Shown one piece after another: positions 31,674 to 40,598 of a DNA stretch of 64,000 nt. The notes beneath the pieces are model-generated. The model made no database searches. It was not told the DNA's origin and saw only the letters and a list, made by a program, of their open reading frames with translations. Source of the stretch: an uncultured Opitutia bacterium (GTDB taxonomy: Bacteria > Verrucomicrobiota > Verrucomicrobiia > Opitutales > Opitutaceae); NCBI GenBank assembly GCA_903825285.1, contig CAIJZY010000016.1:1-64000 (forward strand). Direction: 5' to 3'. The translations under genes and the position numbers were made by a program. Each line of letters opens with the position of its first letter. Within the stretch, counting starts at the first letter, position 1.

Positions 31674-34600
31674 TCACCGGACGGGCGCGACCGGGGCCTC
31701 GAGCAGCTCGCGCAGGTGCGAGAGCACCTTCTCGATCAGGAACGGCTTGGAGAGGAACCGCAGGTGCGGCCCGAAGTTGGCCTCGAGCTCCGCGCGCTGG
31801 CTGCTGATGCCGCTGACGATGACGACGGGCAGGCGGGGGTTCAGCTGGCGCAGCGCCCAGATCGCCTGGGCGCCGTCCATCACGGGCATCATGTGGTCGG
31901 TGATGACCAGCTTGATCTCGGCGGCGTGCCGGACGTAGGCGGCCAGGCCCTGGGCGCCGTCGGCGGCGGTGATGGCCCGGTAGCCGTAGTCGGCCAGCAC
32001 GCGGCTCAGCGTGCTGCGGATGTTCTCCTCGTCGTCGATGACCAGGATGAGCTCGCCCCGGCCCTGCAGCCGCGGCCGGTGCTGGTCGAGGTCGGAGAGC
32101 TTGAGGGACTCGGCGCGGGCGGGCAGGTAGACGGCGAACTCGGAGCCGACCTTCTCGATGCTGTCGACGGTGATGAAGCCGCCGTGGCTGCGGACGATGC
32201 CGAGCACGGTGGCGAGGCCGAGGCCGGTGCCCTGGCCGAGGGCCTTGGTGGTGAAGAACGGGTCGAAGATCTTGTCGAGGAGCTCGAGGGGGATGCCGGT
32301 GCCGTTGTCCTTGACCCGCACGAGCAGGTGCGGCCCCGGCTTGGCGCCGGGCTGCCGCGCGGCGAAGGCGGCGTCGACCGTGATGTTCTCGGCGCCCACG
32401 GTGAGCTTGCCGCCCAGCGGCATGGCGTCGCGGGCGTTGACGCAGAGGTTGAGCAGGACCTGGTGGAGCTGGGTGCGGTCGCCGTCGATCGTCCACAGGT
32501 CCTTGGGCACGCGGAAGGTGACCACGAGGTTCTTCGGGAAGGTGCCGCGGATCATCTGCTCGGTCTCCTTCATCACGCGGCCGAGGTTCAGCGGCGAGCG
32601 GGGCGAGTCGCTGCCGCGGCCGTAGAGGAGGAGCTGCTGCACGATGTCGGCGCCGCGCCGGGCGCTGAGGCTGAGCTGCTGGATCAGTTCCTTCTCGGCG
32701 GGCGTGCGCGCGAGGTCCGTCAGCAGCTCGCCCGCCAGCAGGATGGGGGTGAGGACGTTGTTGAGGTCGTGGGCGACGCCGCTGGCGAGGGCGCCGAGGC
32801 TCTCCAGGCGCTGGGCGCGGAGGAACTGTGACTCCAGCCGCTTGGCCTCGGTGATGTCGGTGGTGATGAGCAGGACGGAGGCGACCTGGCCCTGCTCGTT
32901 GCGGACGAGCGTGGCGCGCGTCTGCACGGGAATCTCGCCGCGCTCGCCGGAGACCTGCCGTCGCTCGAAGGTCCACTCGCCGTCCTGCAGGAACTTCTGC
33001 CACTCGGGCTCGAAGTCCACGGGCTTGTCGCGGTAGGCGACCGACTCGTAGCGCTGGCCGACGGCGCGCTCGCGGCTCAGCCCGTAGAGCTTCTCGGCGC
33101 CGCGGTTCCAGAAGGTGATCACGCGCTCGAGGTTGAGCACGATGATGGCGTCAAGCGTGGCGTCGAGCAGCGCGGCCTGCTCGCGGATGCGGTCCTGCGC
33201 CTCCTTCCGGTTCGAGATGTCCTCCTTCACGGCGAGGAAGTGCGTGATCTGGCCCGCGTCGTCGAACAGCGGCGAGACCGTGGCGGCCTCCCAGAACAGC
33301 TCGCCGTCCTTCCGGCGGTTGTGGAACACCCCCCGCCACTCGCGGCCGGAAGTGATCGCGGACCACATCTCGCGGTAGCGCTCCGCGGACTGTTCGCCCG
33401 AGCTCAGGATCCGCGGGTTGGCCCCGCGCACCTCGTCGAAGGTGTAGCCGGTCTTCTCCGTGAAGCTGGGATTGACGTACTCGATCGCGCCCGCGCAGTC
33501 GGTGATGACGATGGTGACGGGGCTCTGCTCGACCGCGCGGGAGAGCTTGCGCAGCTGGGCCTCGGCCTGGCGCCGCGCGGTGACGTCGTGCACGATGGAG
33601 AACAGCAGCGCGCGGCCGCTGCTGTGGACGGGGCTCGAGTGGACCTCGACGTCGCGGATCTCGCCCGAGGCGAGCCGGTGCTGGAAGTTGAAGTACTGGC
33701 GCTCCTCCCGCTCGGCCAGGGCCATCTCCCGCCGGACGGCCTCCGCGTCGAGCGCGTTGATGTCCATGATCCGGAGGCGGATGATCTGCTCCGGGGCGTA
33801 GCCGTAGAAGTCGCAGGCGGCGGAGTTGGCCTTGACGATCTCGCCGGTGGCCGGGTCGATGAGGAGCTTGATCGCCTGGTTCGTGTCGAACATGGCCCGG
33901 TAGCGGAGCTCGCTCTCGCGGACGGCGGCATCGGCCCGCATCCGCTCGGAGATGTCCTCGACGATCCAGATCGTGCCGTCCTCCTTCGGCGTCCCGCGCA
34001 GGCGGTGGCCGATGAGCTTGGCCTGGAAGGGCGTGCCGTCGACGCGCTTCATCTCCGCCGAGGTCACGTAGTGGCCGGCGGCGCGGATCGCCTCGTAGCC
34101 CTCGCGGCCGACGCGATCGTGCTCCCCGGGCCGGGCGTAGAGCTCGGACGTGGGCAGGCCCGGGCTGCGTCCCACCTCGTGACCGAAGAGCTCGTCGTGG
34201 GCGCGGTTGGCCCACGCGATGCGGCGGTTCCGGACAAGGCTGACGCCGACGGTCAGCGTCTCGAGGATCGCCTGCTGCTCGGCGGCGAGCTGCTGCACGG
34301 CAGCCTCGGCCAGCTGCTGCTCGGTGAGGTCGCGCAGGAAGGCGGTGAAGCGCGGCGGCTCGCCGGGGAGGCGGGTGACGGTGAACTCCACGGGGAAGAT
34401 CGTGCCGTCGGCCCGCAGGGCGGTACCGTGCGTCCGGCGGGCCGGCGGGTCGGCGGCGCCGGCGGAGGCATACTGGACGAGAATCTGCTGGTAGCTGCGG
34501 CCGGAGCCGGCGGGAATGACCACCTCGACCAGCGGGCGACCCCTCACCTGGTCCCGTGACCGGCCGAAGGCGAGCTCGGCGGCGGCGTTGAACTCCAGGA

Positions 34601-35801
34601 TGCGTCCCTCGTGGTCGATCGTGATGATGCAGTCCTGGGCGCTTTCCAGGATGGCGGTCTGGTGGGCCTCGCTCCGGCGCAGCGCCTCGTGCGTTTCCCG
34701 GACCTCGGTGAGGTCGACGCAGGTGCCGATGAAGCCGGCGAACTGGCCGTCGGGCTGCCAGCGCGGCACCGCCGACGTGTAGAGCCAGCGATACTCCCCG
34801 TCGTGGCGCCGCAGGCGGAATTCCTTGGTGTAGGCCACCTGGGCGGCGATGCGGTCATGGAAGTCCCCGGTGCAGGCCGCACGGTCCTCCGGGTGCAGGC
34901 CGTCGGTCCAGCCGGAGCCGAGCTCCTGCTCGAGCGTGCGGCCGGTGAAGTTGTGCCAGGACTGGTTGAAGTAGATGCCCGCCCCGTCGGCCTGGACGAT
35001 CCAGATCAACACCGGGGCCGAGTCGGCCAGGTGGCGGAACCGCTCCTCGGACTCCCGCAGCTCGGTCGCGTGCGCCTGCAGCAGTCCGGCCATGTGGTTG
35101 AACGCGGCGCCGATCTGGGCGAGTTCGTCGCTGCCCGCGAGCTGCGGGCGGGCGTCGAGCTGGCCGGCGGCGAAGGACTGCGCGCCCTTGGCCAGCGCGG
35201 CGGCGCGCCGCGTGATGGTGCGGTTGAAATAGAACCCGACCAGCACGCTGGCGAGCAGGCTGGTGCTGAACAGGATGCCGAGGTGCCGAAACTGGTCGCC
35301 CTGCAGACGGGCCTGCTGGGCGGCGATGTCCGACTCCGTGACCAGCCAATGGCGGGCGCCGAGATTGGCCGTCGGGAAAACCGCCTGGAGGGTGCGGCCG
35401 TCGGCCGAGGTCTCGAGGCGCCGGGCCGGCTGGCGCCGGACCTGGGCCAGGAGGGGGTCGATCCAGGCGCCGGCCTCGCGGGTCCGCCGGCCCCGGAGCG
35501 CCGCGTCGGTGGCCGCGAGGATGCGGCCGTCATCATCGCAGAGGAGGCCGAGGCGCAGCTGCGGCACGCACCGGATGCGCGCCATGAGGTCCACGCCCGC
35601 CTGCGGATGGGCCGCCGCCAGCTCGGCCTGCAGGACCGGCAGGACGAAATCGCCCAGCGCCAGGACCCGCTCGCGCATCAGGGCGTCGCTGGCGGCCTGC
35701 AGGTCGTGGTCGCCGAGCGCCCAGCTGCCCAGCACCACCAGGAGGCCCAGCATGAGCGCGCCCAGCGGCAGGGTGTAGCGAAGCGGATAGGGGTGCGTCA
35801 T
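31674..35801 (-). CDS. Hybrid sensor histidine kinase with six PAS domains
   Basis: 1375 aa, ATG 35801. TM1 ~10-30, an extracytoplasmic domain ~31-170 ([17 protein letters not shown], Cache-like), TM2 ~173-195, HAMP ~196-250. Then six PAS units begin near [72 protein letters not shown] and [14 protein letters not shown]. The HisKA box is [12 protein letters not shown] (the H-D-L-N-N type of NtrB-like kinases), followed by HATPase ([32 protein letters not shown]) and a C-terminal receiver (VIDDEENIR, Asp in [13 protein letters not shown]). It is an orphan kinase, with no regulator gene nearby. Multiple PAS units suggest several internal cues or dimer relays. The receiver may feed a separate Hpt protein. 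Confidence 0.93.
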   Translation of the reverse strand: MTHPYPLRYTLPLGALMLGLLVVLGSWALGDHDLQAASDALMRERVLALGDFVLPVLQAELAAAHPQAGVDLMARIRCVPQLRLGLLCDDDGRILAATDAALRGRRTREAGAWIDPLLAQVRRQPARRLETSADGRTLQAVFPTANLGARHWLVTESDIAAQQARLQGDQFRHLGILFSTSLLASVLVGFYFNRTITRRAAALAKGAQSFAAGQLDARPQLAGSDELAQIGAAFNHMAGLLQAHATELRESEERFRHLADSAPVLIWIVQADGAGIYFNQSWHNFTGRTLEQELGSGWTDGLHPEDRAACTGDFHDRIAAQVAYTKEFRLRRHDGEYRWLYTSAVPRWQPDGQFAGFIGTCVDLTEVRETHEALRRSEAHQTAILESAQDCIITIDHEGRILEFNAAAELAFGRSRDQVRGRPLVEVVIPAGSGRSYQQILVQYASAGAADPPARRTHGTALRADGTIFPVEFTVTRLPGEPPRFTAFLRDLTEQQLAEAAVQQLAAEQQAILETLTVGVSLVRNRRIAWANRAHDELFGHEVGRSPGLPTSELYARPGEHDRVGREGYEAIRAAGHYVTSAEMKRVDGTPFQAKLIGHRLRGTPKEDGTIWIVEDISERMRADAAVRESELRYRAMFDTNQAIKLLIDPATGEIVKANSAACDFYGYAPEQIIRLRIMDINALDAEAVRREMALAEREERQYFNFQHRLASGEIRDVEVHSSPVHSSGRALLFSIVHDVTARRQAEAQLRKLSRAVEQSPVTIVITDCAGAIEYVNPSFTEKTGYTFDEVRGANPRILSSGEQSAERYREMWSAITSGREWRGVFHNRRKDGELFWEAATVSPLFDDAGQITHFLAVKEDISNRKEAQDRIREQAALLDATLDAIIVLNLERVITFWNRGAEKLYGLSRERAVGQRYESVAYRDKPVDFEPEWQKFLQDGEWTFERRQVSGERGEIPVQTRATLVRNEQGQVASVLLITTDITEAKRLESQFLRAQRLESLGALASGVAHDLNNVLTPILLAGELLTDLARTPAEKELIQQLSLSARRGADIVQQLLLYGRGSDSPRSPLNLGRVMKETEQMIRGTFPKNLVVTFRVPKDLWTIDGDRTQLHQVLLNLCVNARDAMPLGGKLTVGAENITVDAAFAARQPGAKPGPHLLVRVKDNGTGIPLELLDKIFDPFFTTKALGQGTGLGLATVLGIVRSHGGFITVDSIEKVGSEFAVYLPARAESLKLSDLDQHRPRLQGRGELILVIDDEENIRSTLSRVLADYGYRAITAADGAQGLAAYVRHAAEIKLVITDHMMPVMDGAQAIWALRQLNPRLPVVIVSGISSQRAELEANFGPHLRFLSKPFLIEKVLSHLRELLEAPVAPVR

Positions 35802-36055
35802 GGCCGATGCGCGGTCGCCTCACCCTCACCCGGTTCGCTGAGATCGGCGCGCGCGGACACAACAAACTGCCCAAGGACGCCGGGGTAGGTGCATTCGTCA
35901 TTGTTGACCAAACCCCCCGGAAGCGTCTGCGCAGGCCTTGGCTTGTTGCGCGCACATTTTGTTTATTGCTCCGGCCCTGCCGCGGGGGGCCGGCGTGGCC
36001 CGGGCCAAGATCGGCATAGGAGTCGCGCCGCGGTTCTGCTATGCTCCAAGGGTCC

Positions 36056-36499
36056 ATGAACACCACCGTCCCAGAGCTGCTCCCCATCCTGCAGTCCTCC
36101 ATTGGCCCCGTGATCCTGATCTCCGGCGTCGGGCTGCTGCTGCTGACCCTGACCAACCGCTTCGGCCGCATGCTCGACCGGGCCCGGCTGATCAACCAGG
36201 AGCTGGGGACGGAGCTGGCGGCCGACAAGCAGGCCGCGCTCCGCATGCAGATCAGCATCCTCATGCGCCGGGCCGGCATCCTCCGCACCTCGATCGCGCT
36301 GGGGGCGGTCACGGTGCTGCTGGCGGCGGTGCTGATGCTCGTGCTCTTCCTTGCGGCGTGGCTCCGGCTCGAGTGGGCCGGCGTCATCATCGGCATCTTC
36401 TGCGTCGCCCAGCTCTGCCTGATCGGCTCGATGGTGGCCTTCATCCGCGACCTCCACCTCGCGCTGGAGGCGGTGCGGCACGAGGTGCAGGTGCAGTAG
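36056..36499 (+). CDS. DUF2721-family membrane protein
   Basis: 147 aa from ATG 36056; AAGGG lies 6 bp upstream, favouring this start over the ATG at 36041. Three membrane helices are visible: ~14-34 (GPVILISGVGLLLLTLTNRF), ~75-101 and ~106-128. The signature loop NRFGRMLDRARLINQEL between helix 1 and 2, with a further helix LRMQISILMRRAGILRTSI, matches DUF2721 proteins, which are small inner-membrane proteins of unknown function. The 254-bp upstream region separates it from the divergent hybrid kinase and contains no clear motif. It ends in an inverted repeat shared with the convergent exchanger gene. Confidence 0.85.
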   Translation: MNTTVPELLPILQSSIGPVILISGVGLLLLTLTNRFGRMLDRARLINQELGTELAADKQAALRMQISILMRRAGILRTSIALGAVTVLLAAVLMLVLFLAAWLRLEWAGVIIGIFCVAQLCLIGSMVAFIRDLHLALEAVRHEVQVQ

Positions 36500-36500
36500 G

Positions 36501-36527
36501 ACCGGCCTAGCCGCCGAGCAGGCCGGT
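36501..36527. terminator. Inverted repeat between convergent genes
   Basis: ACCGGCC (36501-36507) and GGCCGGT (36521-36527) form a 7-bp stem spanning the 7-bp gap between the stops of the DUF2721 gene and the exchanger gene. No T-run follows on either strand, so termination is only suggested by position. Confidence 0.35.
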
Positions 36528-37523
36528 GCCGACGAACCACGCGTAGGCGGCGAGGAGCGGCCAGCCCATCCAGCGGGGCAGGCCGCCGGAGAACAGCACG
36601 CAGAGGATGTGGATCACGGCGGCGCCGAGGAGGATCGCGAGCCCGGTCTCGAAGAAATGCGGGACGGGGATCGGGCGGAGGAGCGCGCTGAGCCCGAGGC
36701 AGAGCGGGATGCAGATGTGGCCGTCGCCCACCTGGGAGGCGTAGGCGATGTCGGCGCGGCGGCGCGCGGCGTAGTAGACGGCGAGCAGCGCGTTGGGCAC
36801 GACCATGAGCCAGCCGCTGAGCCAGCCGAGGTGCGCGGCGTTGACGAAACCCCCGTGCTGGGCCGACAGCCAGTCCACCAGCCAGTCGATGCTCGCGTAG
36901 AGCCCGTAGGCGGCGAGAAGGATGATGAACAGGTCGAGGTAGAACAGCGGGCCGAAGGTGCGGCTCTGCCGGACGTTGTGCTTGAGGACGTCGAAGACCT
37001 GAAAGCACTGCCAGAACAGGAACAGCGCCACGAGCACGAGGCCGTCGCTGGCGTCGAGCGTGCCGTCGGCGCCCAGCGCCCAGGTGACACCGGTGAAGAA
37101 CAGCACGGCGGCAAGCGTCAGGAGCAGCGAGAGCCGGTTGATCTTCTGCGTGGTGTCCGCGGCGCTCGCGCCCTTGCCCCGGCCGCCCTTGCGGGCGCCG
37201 GCCTCGCCGCGGAGGCTCAGGCCCCACCACAGCGCCGGCAGGCCGAGCACGAGGGTGAGGTTGGTGACGTTGTTGACGAGGCAGTTGGTCAGCACCTCCT
37301 GGACGGGCCCGTGGCGGGCGGCGATGATCGCGACGAAGATCAGGTTCCCGAGGCCGGAGCAGTACGGCATGACCAGCGTGCCGAGCGCGGTGCCCTCGAG
37401 CCCGTGGTCCAGCAGCGCCTCGAGCCGCCAGATCATCACCAGCGAGGCGGCGAGGAACAGCCCGAGGTAGGTCCACAGGCTCGTGAACCCCAGCTGGTCG
37501 ATGGCCTCGGCGAGCGGGTTCAC
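36507..37523 (-). CDS. Sodium/calcium exchanger-family (CaCA) membrane protein
   Basis: 338 aa, starting at GTG 37523 which overlaps the ABC ATPase stop (GTGA). About ten membrane helices in two halves. The alpha-repeat signatures are visible: GTLVMPYCSGLGNLIFVAIIA and NCLVNNVTNLTLVLGLPAL in the first half (N-x-x-x-N-x-x-L-V-L-G), and GDGHICIPLCLGLSALL in the second half. A basic loop (RGEAGARKGGRGKGAS) with TTQKINRLSLL separates the halves. Members move Ca2+ or another cation against Na+/H+. The translational coupling to a lone ABC ATPase is odd: CaCA proteins do not use ATPases. The second alpha-repeat is less typical than the first, so the cation cannot be assigned. Confidence 0.75.
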   Translation of the reverse strand: MNPLAEAIDQLGFTSLWTYLGLFLAASLVMIWRLEALLDHGLEGTALGTLVMPYCSGLGNLIFVAIIAARHGPVQEVLTNCLVNNVTNLTLVLGLPALWWGLSLRGEAGARKGGRGKGASAADTTQKINRLSLLLTLAAVLFFTGVTWALGADGTLDASDGLVLVALFLFWQCFQVFDVLKHNVRQSRTFGPLFYLDLFIILLAAYGLYASIDWLVDWLSAQHGGFVNAAHLGWLSGWLMVVPNALLAVYYAARRRADIAYASQVGDGHICIPLCLGLSALLRPIPVPHFFETGLAILLGAAVIHILCVLFSGGLPRWMGWPLLAAYAWFVGTGLLGG

Positions 37524-38305
37524 AGGCGGGGGAGGACGAGGGCGTGGCGGCGGCCCGGGCGGGTGAGCCGCAGCGGCGCGCCGAAGACGGTGGAGAGCCG
37601 GCGCGAGGTGAGCACGCCGGCGCGGGGCCCGGCGGCGACGACGCGCCCGCCGCGCAGGAGCAGCGCGTGGGTGAAGGCCGGGGTGATCTCCTCGACGTGG
37701 TGGGTGACGAGGACGAGCGTCGGCGAGCCGCGCTGCCGGGCGAGGCGGTCCACCCACGCGAGGAAGCGCTCCCGCGCCACCGGGTCGAGGCCGGCGCAGG
37801 GCTCGTCCAGGATGAGCAGCCGCGGCCGGGCCATGAGGGCGCGGGCGATGAGGACCCGCTGGCGCTCGCCCTGCGAGAGGTAGGCCCACGGACGGGCGGC
37901 GATCCGCGCGGCGCCCACGCGCCGCAGCCAGCGGCCGGCGGCGCGGCGGTCGGCCGCGCTGACGCGCGCCCAAAGGTCGAGCTGCGCGAACTTGCCGCTG
38001 ATGACCGTGTCGCGCGCGATCTCGGCCGGGGGAATGGCCGCGATGAAGGCGCTCATGACCACCCCGATGTGGAGCCGCAGCTCGCGCCAGTCGCTCGCGC
38101 CGTACCGCCGGCCCAGCACGGTGATCTCGCCGGTCGTGGGCGGCAGGTGGCCGTGGAGGACCTTGAGCAGGGAGGTCTTGCCCGAGCCGTTGGCGCCGAG
38201 GATCACCCAGTGCTCGCCCGGGCGGACCCGCCAGGCGACGTCGCGCAGGATCGCGGTGCGACCGCGGTGGACGCTGAGGCCGGTGACGTCGAGGACGGGG
38301 GACAT
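37520..38305 (-). CDS. ABC transporter ATP-binding protein
   Basis: 261 aa from ATG 38305. Walker A GANGSGKTSLL (residues ~38-48), Q-loop region (HIGVVMSAFIAAIPP; the usual Gln is Met/Ser here), signature YLSQGERQRV (~142-151), Walker B LLILDEPCAGLDP (~163-175), and switch His in VTHHVEEI. The sequence, with LSQGERQRVLIARALM and H-V-E-E-I, resembles the ModF/YlmA-like group of stand-alone ATPases. No permease or binding protein is adjacent; instead its stop overlaps the start of a CaCA exchanger gene by 4 bp. The odd Q-loop (MSAF instead of Q) is a feature of that group, as far as I recall. Divergent from the nuclease gene, 108 bp between starts. Confidence 0.88.
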   Translation of the reverse strand: MSPVLDVTGLSVHRGRTAILRDVAWRVRPGEHWVILGANGSGKTSLLKVLHGHLPPTTGEITVLGRRYGASDWRELRLHIGVVMSAFIAAIPPAEIARDTVISGKFAQLDLWARVSAADRRAAGRWLRRVGAARIAARPWAYLSQGERQRVLIARALMARPRLLILDEPCAGLDPVARERFLAWVDRLARQRGSPTLVLVTHHVEEITPAFTHALLLRGGRVVAAGPRAGVLTSRRLSTVFGAPLRLTRPGRRHALVLPRL

Positions 38306-38413
38306 GGGAGTCGCCGATACCGGAAACCGGAGCGGACGGGCGCGCAAGGGCGGACTGCGCAAATCGGGAAATGCGGCTCGCCCCGGCCGGCCCCTCTGCT
38401 GCACGATGGCCGG

Positions 38414-39925
38414 ATGCATTTTTCCCTTTCCCGCCGCGCCTGGGGCCTGGGCCTCCTCGGCCTGCTGCTCGCCGCCGTCCCCGGCTGGTCCCGGACCATC
38501 ACCGTGATGGCCTACAACGTGGAGAACCTCGTGGATGCCGACGGCCGCGCCGTGTTCAAGGAATACCAGGGGACGGCCTACACGCCGGCGCACGTCCTGA
38601 CCAAGGTGGAGAACATCGCCCGCGTGGTCGGGCGGATCAACGACGGGCGCGGCCCCGACGTGATCCTCTTCGCGGAGATCGAGGTGGACCTCACGCCCGG
38701 GCCGACGCCGCCGGACTACGACGCCGTGCTGCGCCGGTACGCCGGGATGAAGATCGGCGACATGCTGGGCAAGAATTTCGACGCCGCGATTGCCGACCTG
38801 CCGGCCGAGGCGCTGCTGTTGAAGGCGTTCGCGGACCACGGCCTGACCGGCTACCGCGTCGTCGCGGCGGACAACGTCCAGGCCCCGGGCGCCACGCGGC
38901 CCCTCGCGCAGAAATGCGTGGTCTTCACCCGGCTGCCCGTGCAGGCGGTCCATGCCTGGCCCACCCCGGACGCGCGGGCCATCCTCGAGGTGGACGTCTC
39001 CGTCGACGGCGCGCCGCTCTATCTGTTCGACAACCACTGGAAGTCGGGCGCGAGCGATCCCCGCACGGAAACCACGCGCATGGCCAACGCGCGGACGCTG
39101 CGGACGCGGCTCGACGAGATTCTCCGGGCCGACCCGCAGGCGGACATCATCCTCGGCGGCGACTTCAACTCGCAGTACAACCAGTCCGAGCGCTACGCCG
39201 CGACGATGCCGGAGACGGGCCTCAACGGCGTTCTCCGGTCGCAGGGCGACGCGCAGGCGGTGCGCGGGCCCAAGCACGATCTCTACAACCTGTGGTACGA
39301 GCTCCCGCCGGCCCAGCGGGGCAGCGACACCTATCACGGCGAGTGGGGCACGCTGATCCAGCTCATCGTCTCCCGCGGCCTGCTCGACTACCGCGGCGTG
39401 CAGTACGTGGAGCATTCCTTCGGCGTCGCGAAATTCCCGGACCTGAACATGGACCCCGAGGGCCGCCCGCTGCGCTGGTCCTTCGACGGCCCGGCCGGCG
39501 CGGGCTTCTCGGACCATTTTCCCATCTACGCGCGGTTCACCACCGTGTCCGACAACCGGCCTGACCGCTACCTGCCGGTGGCGCCGGCCGCCGCCGCGGT
39601 CGCGCCCGCCGCCGCGCCGGTGCCCGTGGACTATGCCCATGTGGACCTCGCGCATGCCGCGACGGTGTTGCCGGCCGGGGCCGTCCTCCGCTCGCCGGCC
39701 AATGTGGGGAAAATTTTTCGGGTCGAGGGCCGGATCGGTCCTGGCCGTCATCTCACGGTGGACTTCCTCGGCGAGTCGTACGACGTGTGGAGCTACGACA
39801 AGGAGTTCCGGAACCGGCTCCGCGACTCCTACCGCGCCGGCGACGTGATCCGCTTCTACGGCGAGCTCGGCCAGTACAAGGAACGCTGGCAATTCGTGGT
39901 CCGTGATGAAAGCTGGGTGAAGTGA
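38414..39925 (+). CDS. Exported endonuclease/exonuclease/phosphatase-family protein with C-terminal OB-like domain
   Basis: 503 aa from ATG 38414. Signal peptide ~1-26 (GLGLLGLLLAAVPGWSRT). The EEP fold follows: VMAYNVENLVDADG (N-box), a metal-binding E in ILFAEIEVD, FDNHWKSGASD, GGDFNSQYNQSE (the G-D-F-N catalytic pair) and FSDHFPIYARF (S-D-H). The catalytic set N, E, D-x-N, H is complete, so it is probably an active Mg2+-dependent nuclease or phosphodiesterase outside the cytoplasm. An Ala/Pro-rich linker (~393-410) leads to a C-terminal ~85-aa beta-rich module (GKIFRVEGRI to FVVRDESWVK) with the look of an OB-fold. It is 7 bp upstream of the Spx-like gene. Confidence 0.88.
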   Translation: MHFSLSRRAWGLGLLGLLLAAVPGWSRTITVMAYNVENLVDADGRAVFKEYQGTAYTPAHVLTKVENIARVVGRINDGRGPDVILFAEIEVDLTPGPTPPDYDAVLRRYAGMKIGDMLGKNFDAAIADLPAEALLLKAFADHGLTGYRVVAADNVQAPGATRPLAQKCVVFTRLPVQAVHAWPTPDARAILEVDVSVDGAPLYLFDNHWKSGASDPRTETTRMANARTLRTRLDEILRADPQADIILGGDFNSQYNQSERYAATMPETGLNGVLRSQGDAQAVRGPKHDLYNLWYELPPAQRGSDTYHGEWGTLIQLIVSRGLLDYRGVQYVEHSFGVAKFPDLNMDPEGRPLRWSFDGPAGAGFSDHFPIYARFTTVSDNRPDRYLPVAPAAAAVAPAAAPVPVDYAHVDLAHAATVLPAGAVLRSPANVGKIFRVEGRIGPGRHLTVDFLGESYDVWSYDKEFRNRLRDSYRAGDVIRFYGELGQYKERWQFVVRDESWVK

Positions 39926-39932
39926 GCCTGCC

Positions 39933-40292
39933 ATGCTGAAGATCTACACCTACGCCAACTGCGACACCTGCCGCCGCGCCGTGAAATGGCTGCGCGCGGA
40001 GGGGATCGATTTCGACGAACGTCCGATCCGCGAGACGCCCCCGTCGGCGGCGGAGCTGCGGACGATGCTGGCGGCGCAGGGCGGCGAGCTCCGCCGGCTG
40101 TTCAACACCTCCGGCAAGGACTACCGCGAGCAGAAGCTCGGCGCGCTGCTCCCGACGCTGACCCCGGCGGCGGCGCTGGCGCGGCTCGCGGACAACGGCA
40201 ACCTCGTCAAGCGCCCGTTCCTGCTCGGCCCGGGTGTGGCGCTGACCGGATTCGACCCCGCGGCCTGGAGGACGGCCCTGCTTTCCCGATGA
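39933..40292 (+). CDS. ArsC/Spx-family thioredoxin-fold protein
   Basis: 119 aa. The N-terminal strand and active-site loop are IYTYANCDTCRRAVKWL with C10 and C13 (C-x-x-C); GIDFDERPIRETPPS and LFNTSGKDYRE are typical of the ArsC/Spx/YffB fold, as is the NLVKRPFLLG stretch with R-P-F before the last strands. The C-x-x-C makes it more like Spx/MgsR or YffB than an ArsC with single Cys plus glutathione. A regulator or a small reductase are both possible. It starts 7 bp after the nuclease gene and overlaps the next small ORF by 4 bp. Confidence 0.88.
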   Translation: MLKIYTYANCDTCRRAVKWLRAEGIDFDERPIRETPPSAAELRTMLAAQGGELRRLFNTSGKDYREQKLGALLPTLTPAAALARLADNGNLVKRPFLLGPGVALTGFDPAAWRTALLSR

Positions 40293-40540
40293 ACGCGCCC
40301 GATCCCCTTCGCGACACCGTGCGCTGGCTGACAGCGCACACGCGCTTTCCCGCGAGCCGGCTGGCGCCCGGCGCCGAGACGCTGCTCTGCCTGGCGTCCC
40401 TCGTGGCGGCGGCGGAAGCCGAGGAGCGGCAGCGGTTTCTGATCCAGCGCCGCGACCCGGCGCAGACCTCCGCCCTGCGCGCCCACGGGCTGCGCCGCTC
40501 CCAGGTCCACTACAAGTGCGACAACAGCGCGAAGGTGTAG
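40289..40540 (+). CDS. Small hypothetical protein, translationally coupled to the Spx-like gene
   Basis: 83 aa from ATG 40289, which overlaps the Spx-like stop (ATGA). Helical: DPLRDTVRWLTAHTRFP, then AETLLCLASLVAAAEAEERQ, then a basic C-terminus RAHGLRRSQVHYKC. Two cysteines, no membrane span. Not recognised. The overlap and the codon pattern support a real gene; the coupling suggests a role linked to the thiol-fold partner. Confidence 0.55.
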   Translation: MNAPDPLRDTVRWLTAHTRFPASRLAPGAETLLCLASLVAAAEAEERQRFLIQRRDPAQTSALRAHGLRRSQVHYKCDNSAKV

Positions 40541-40598
40541 GAATCGGCGGATTCGTGTAACTTTGGCGGAGTCCGGAGGGTTGTAGGAGAACCAGCCT

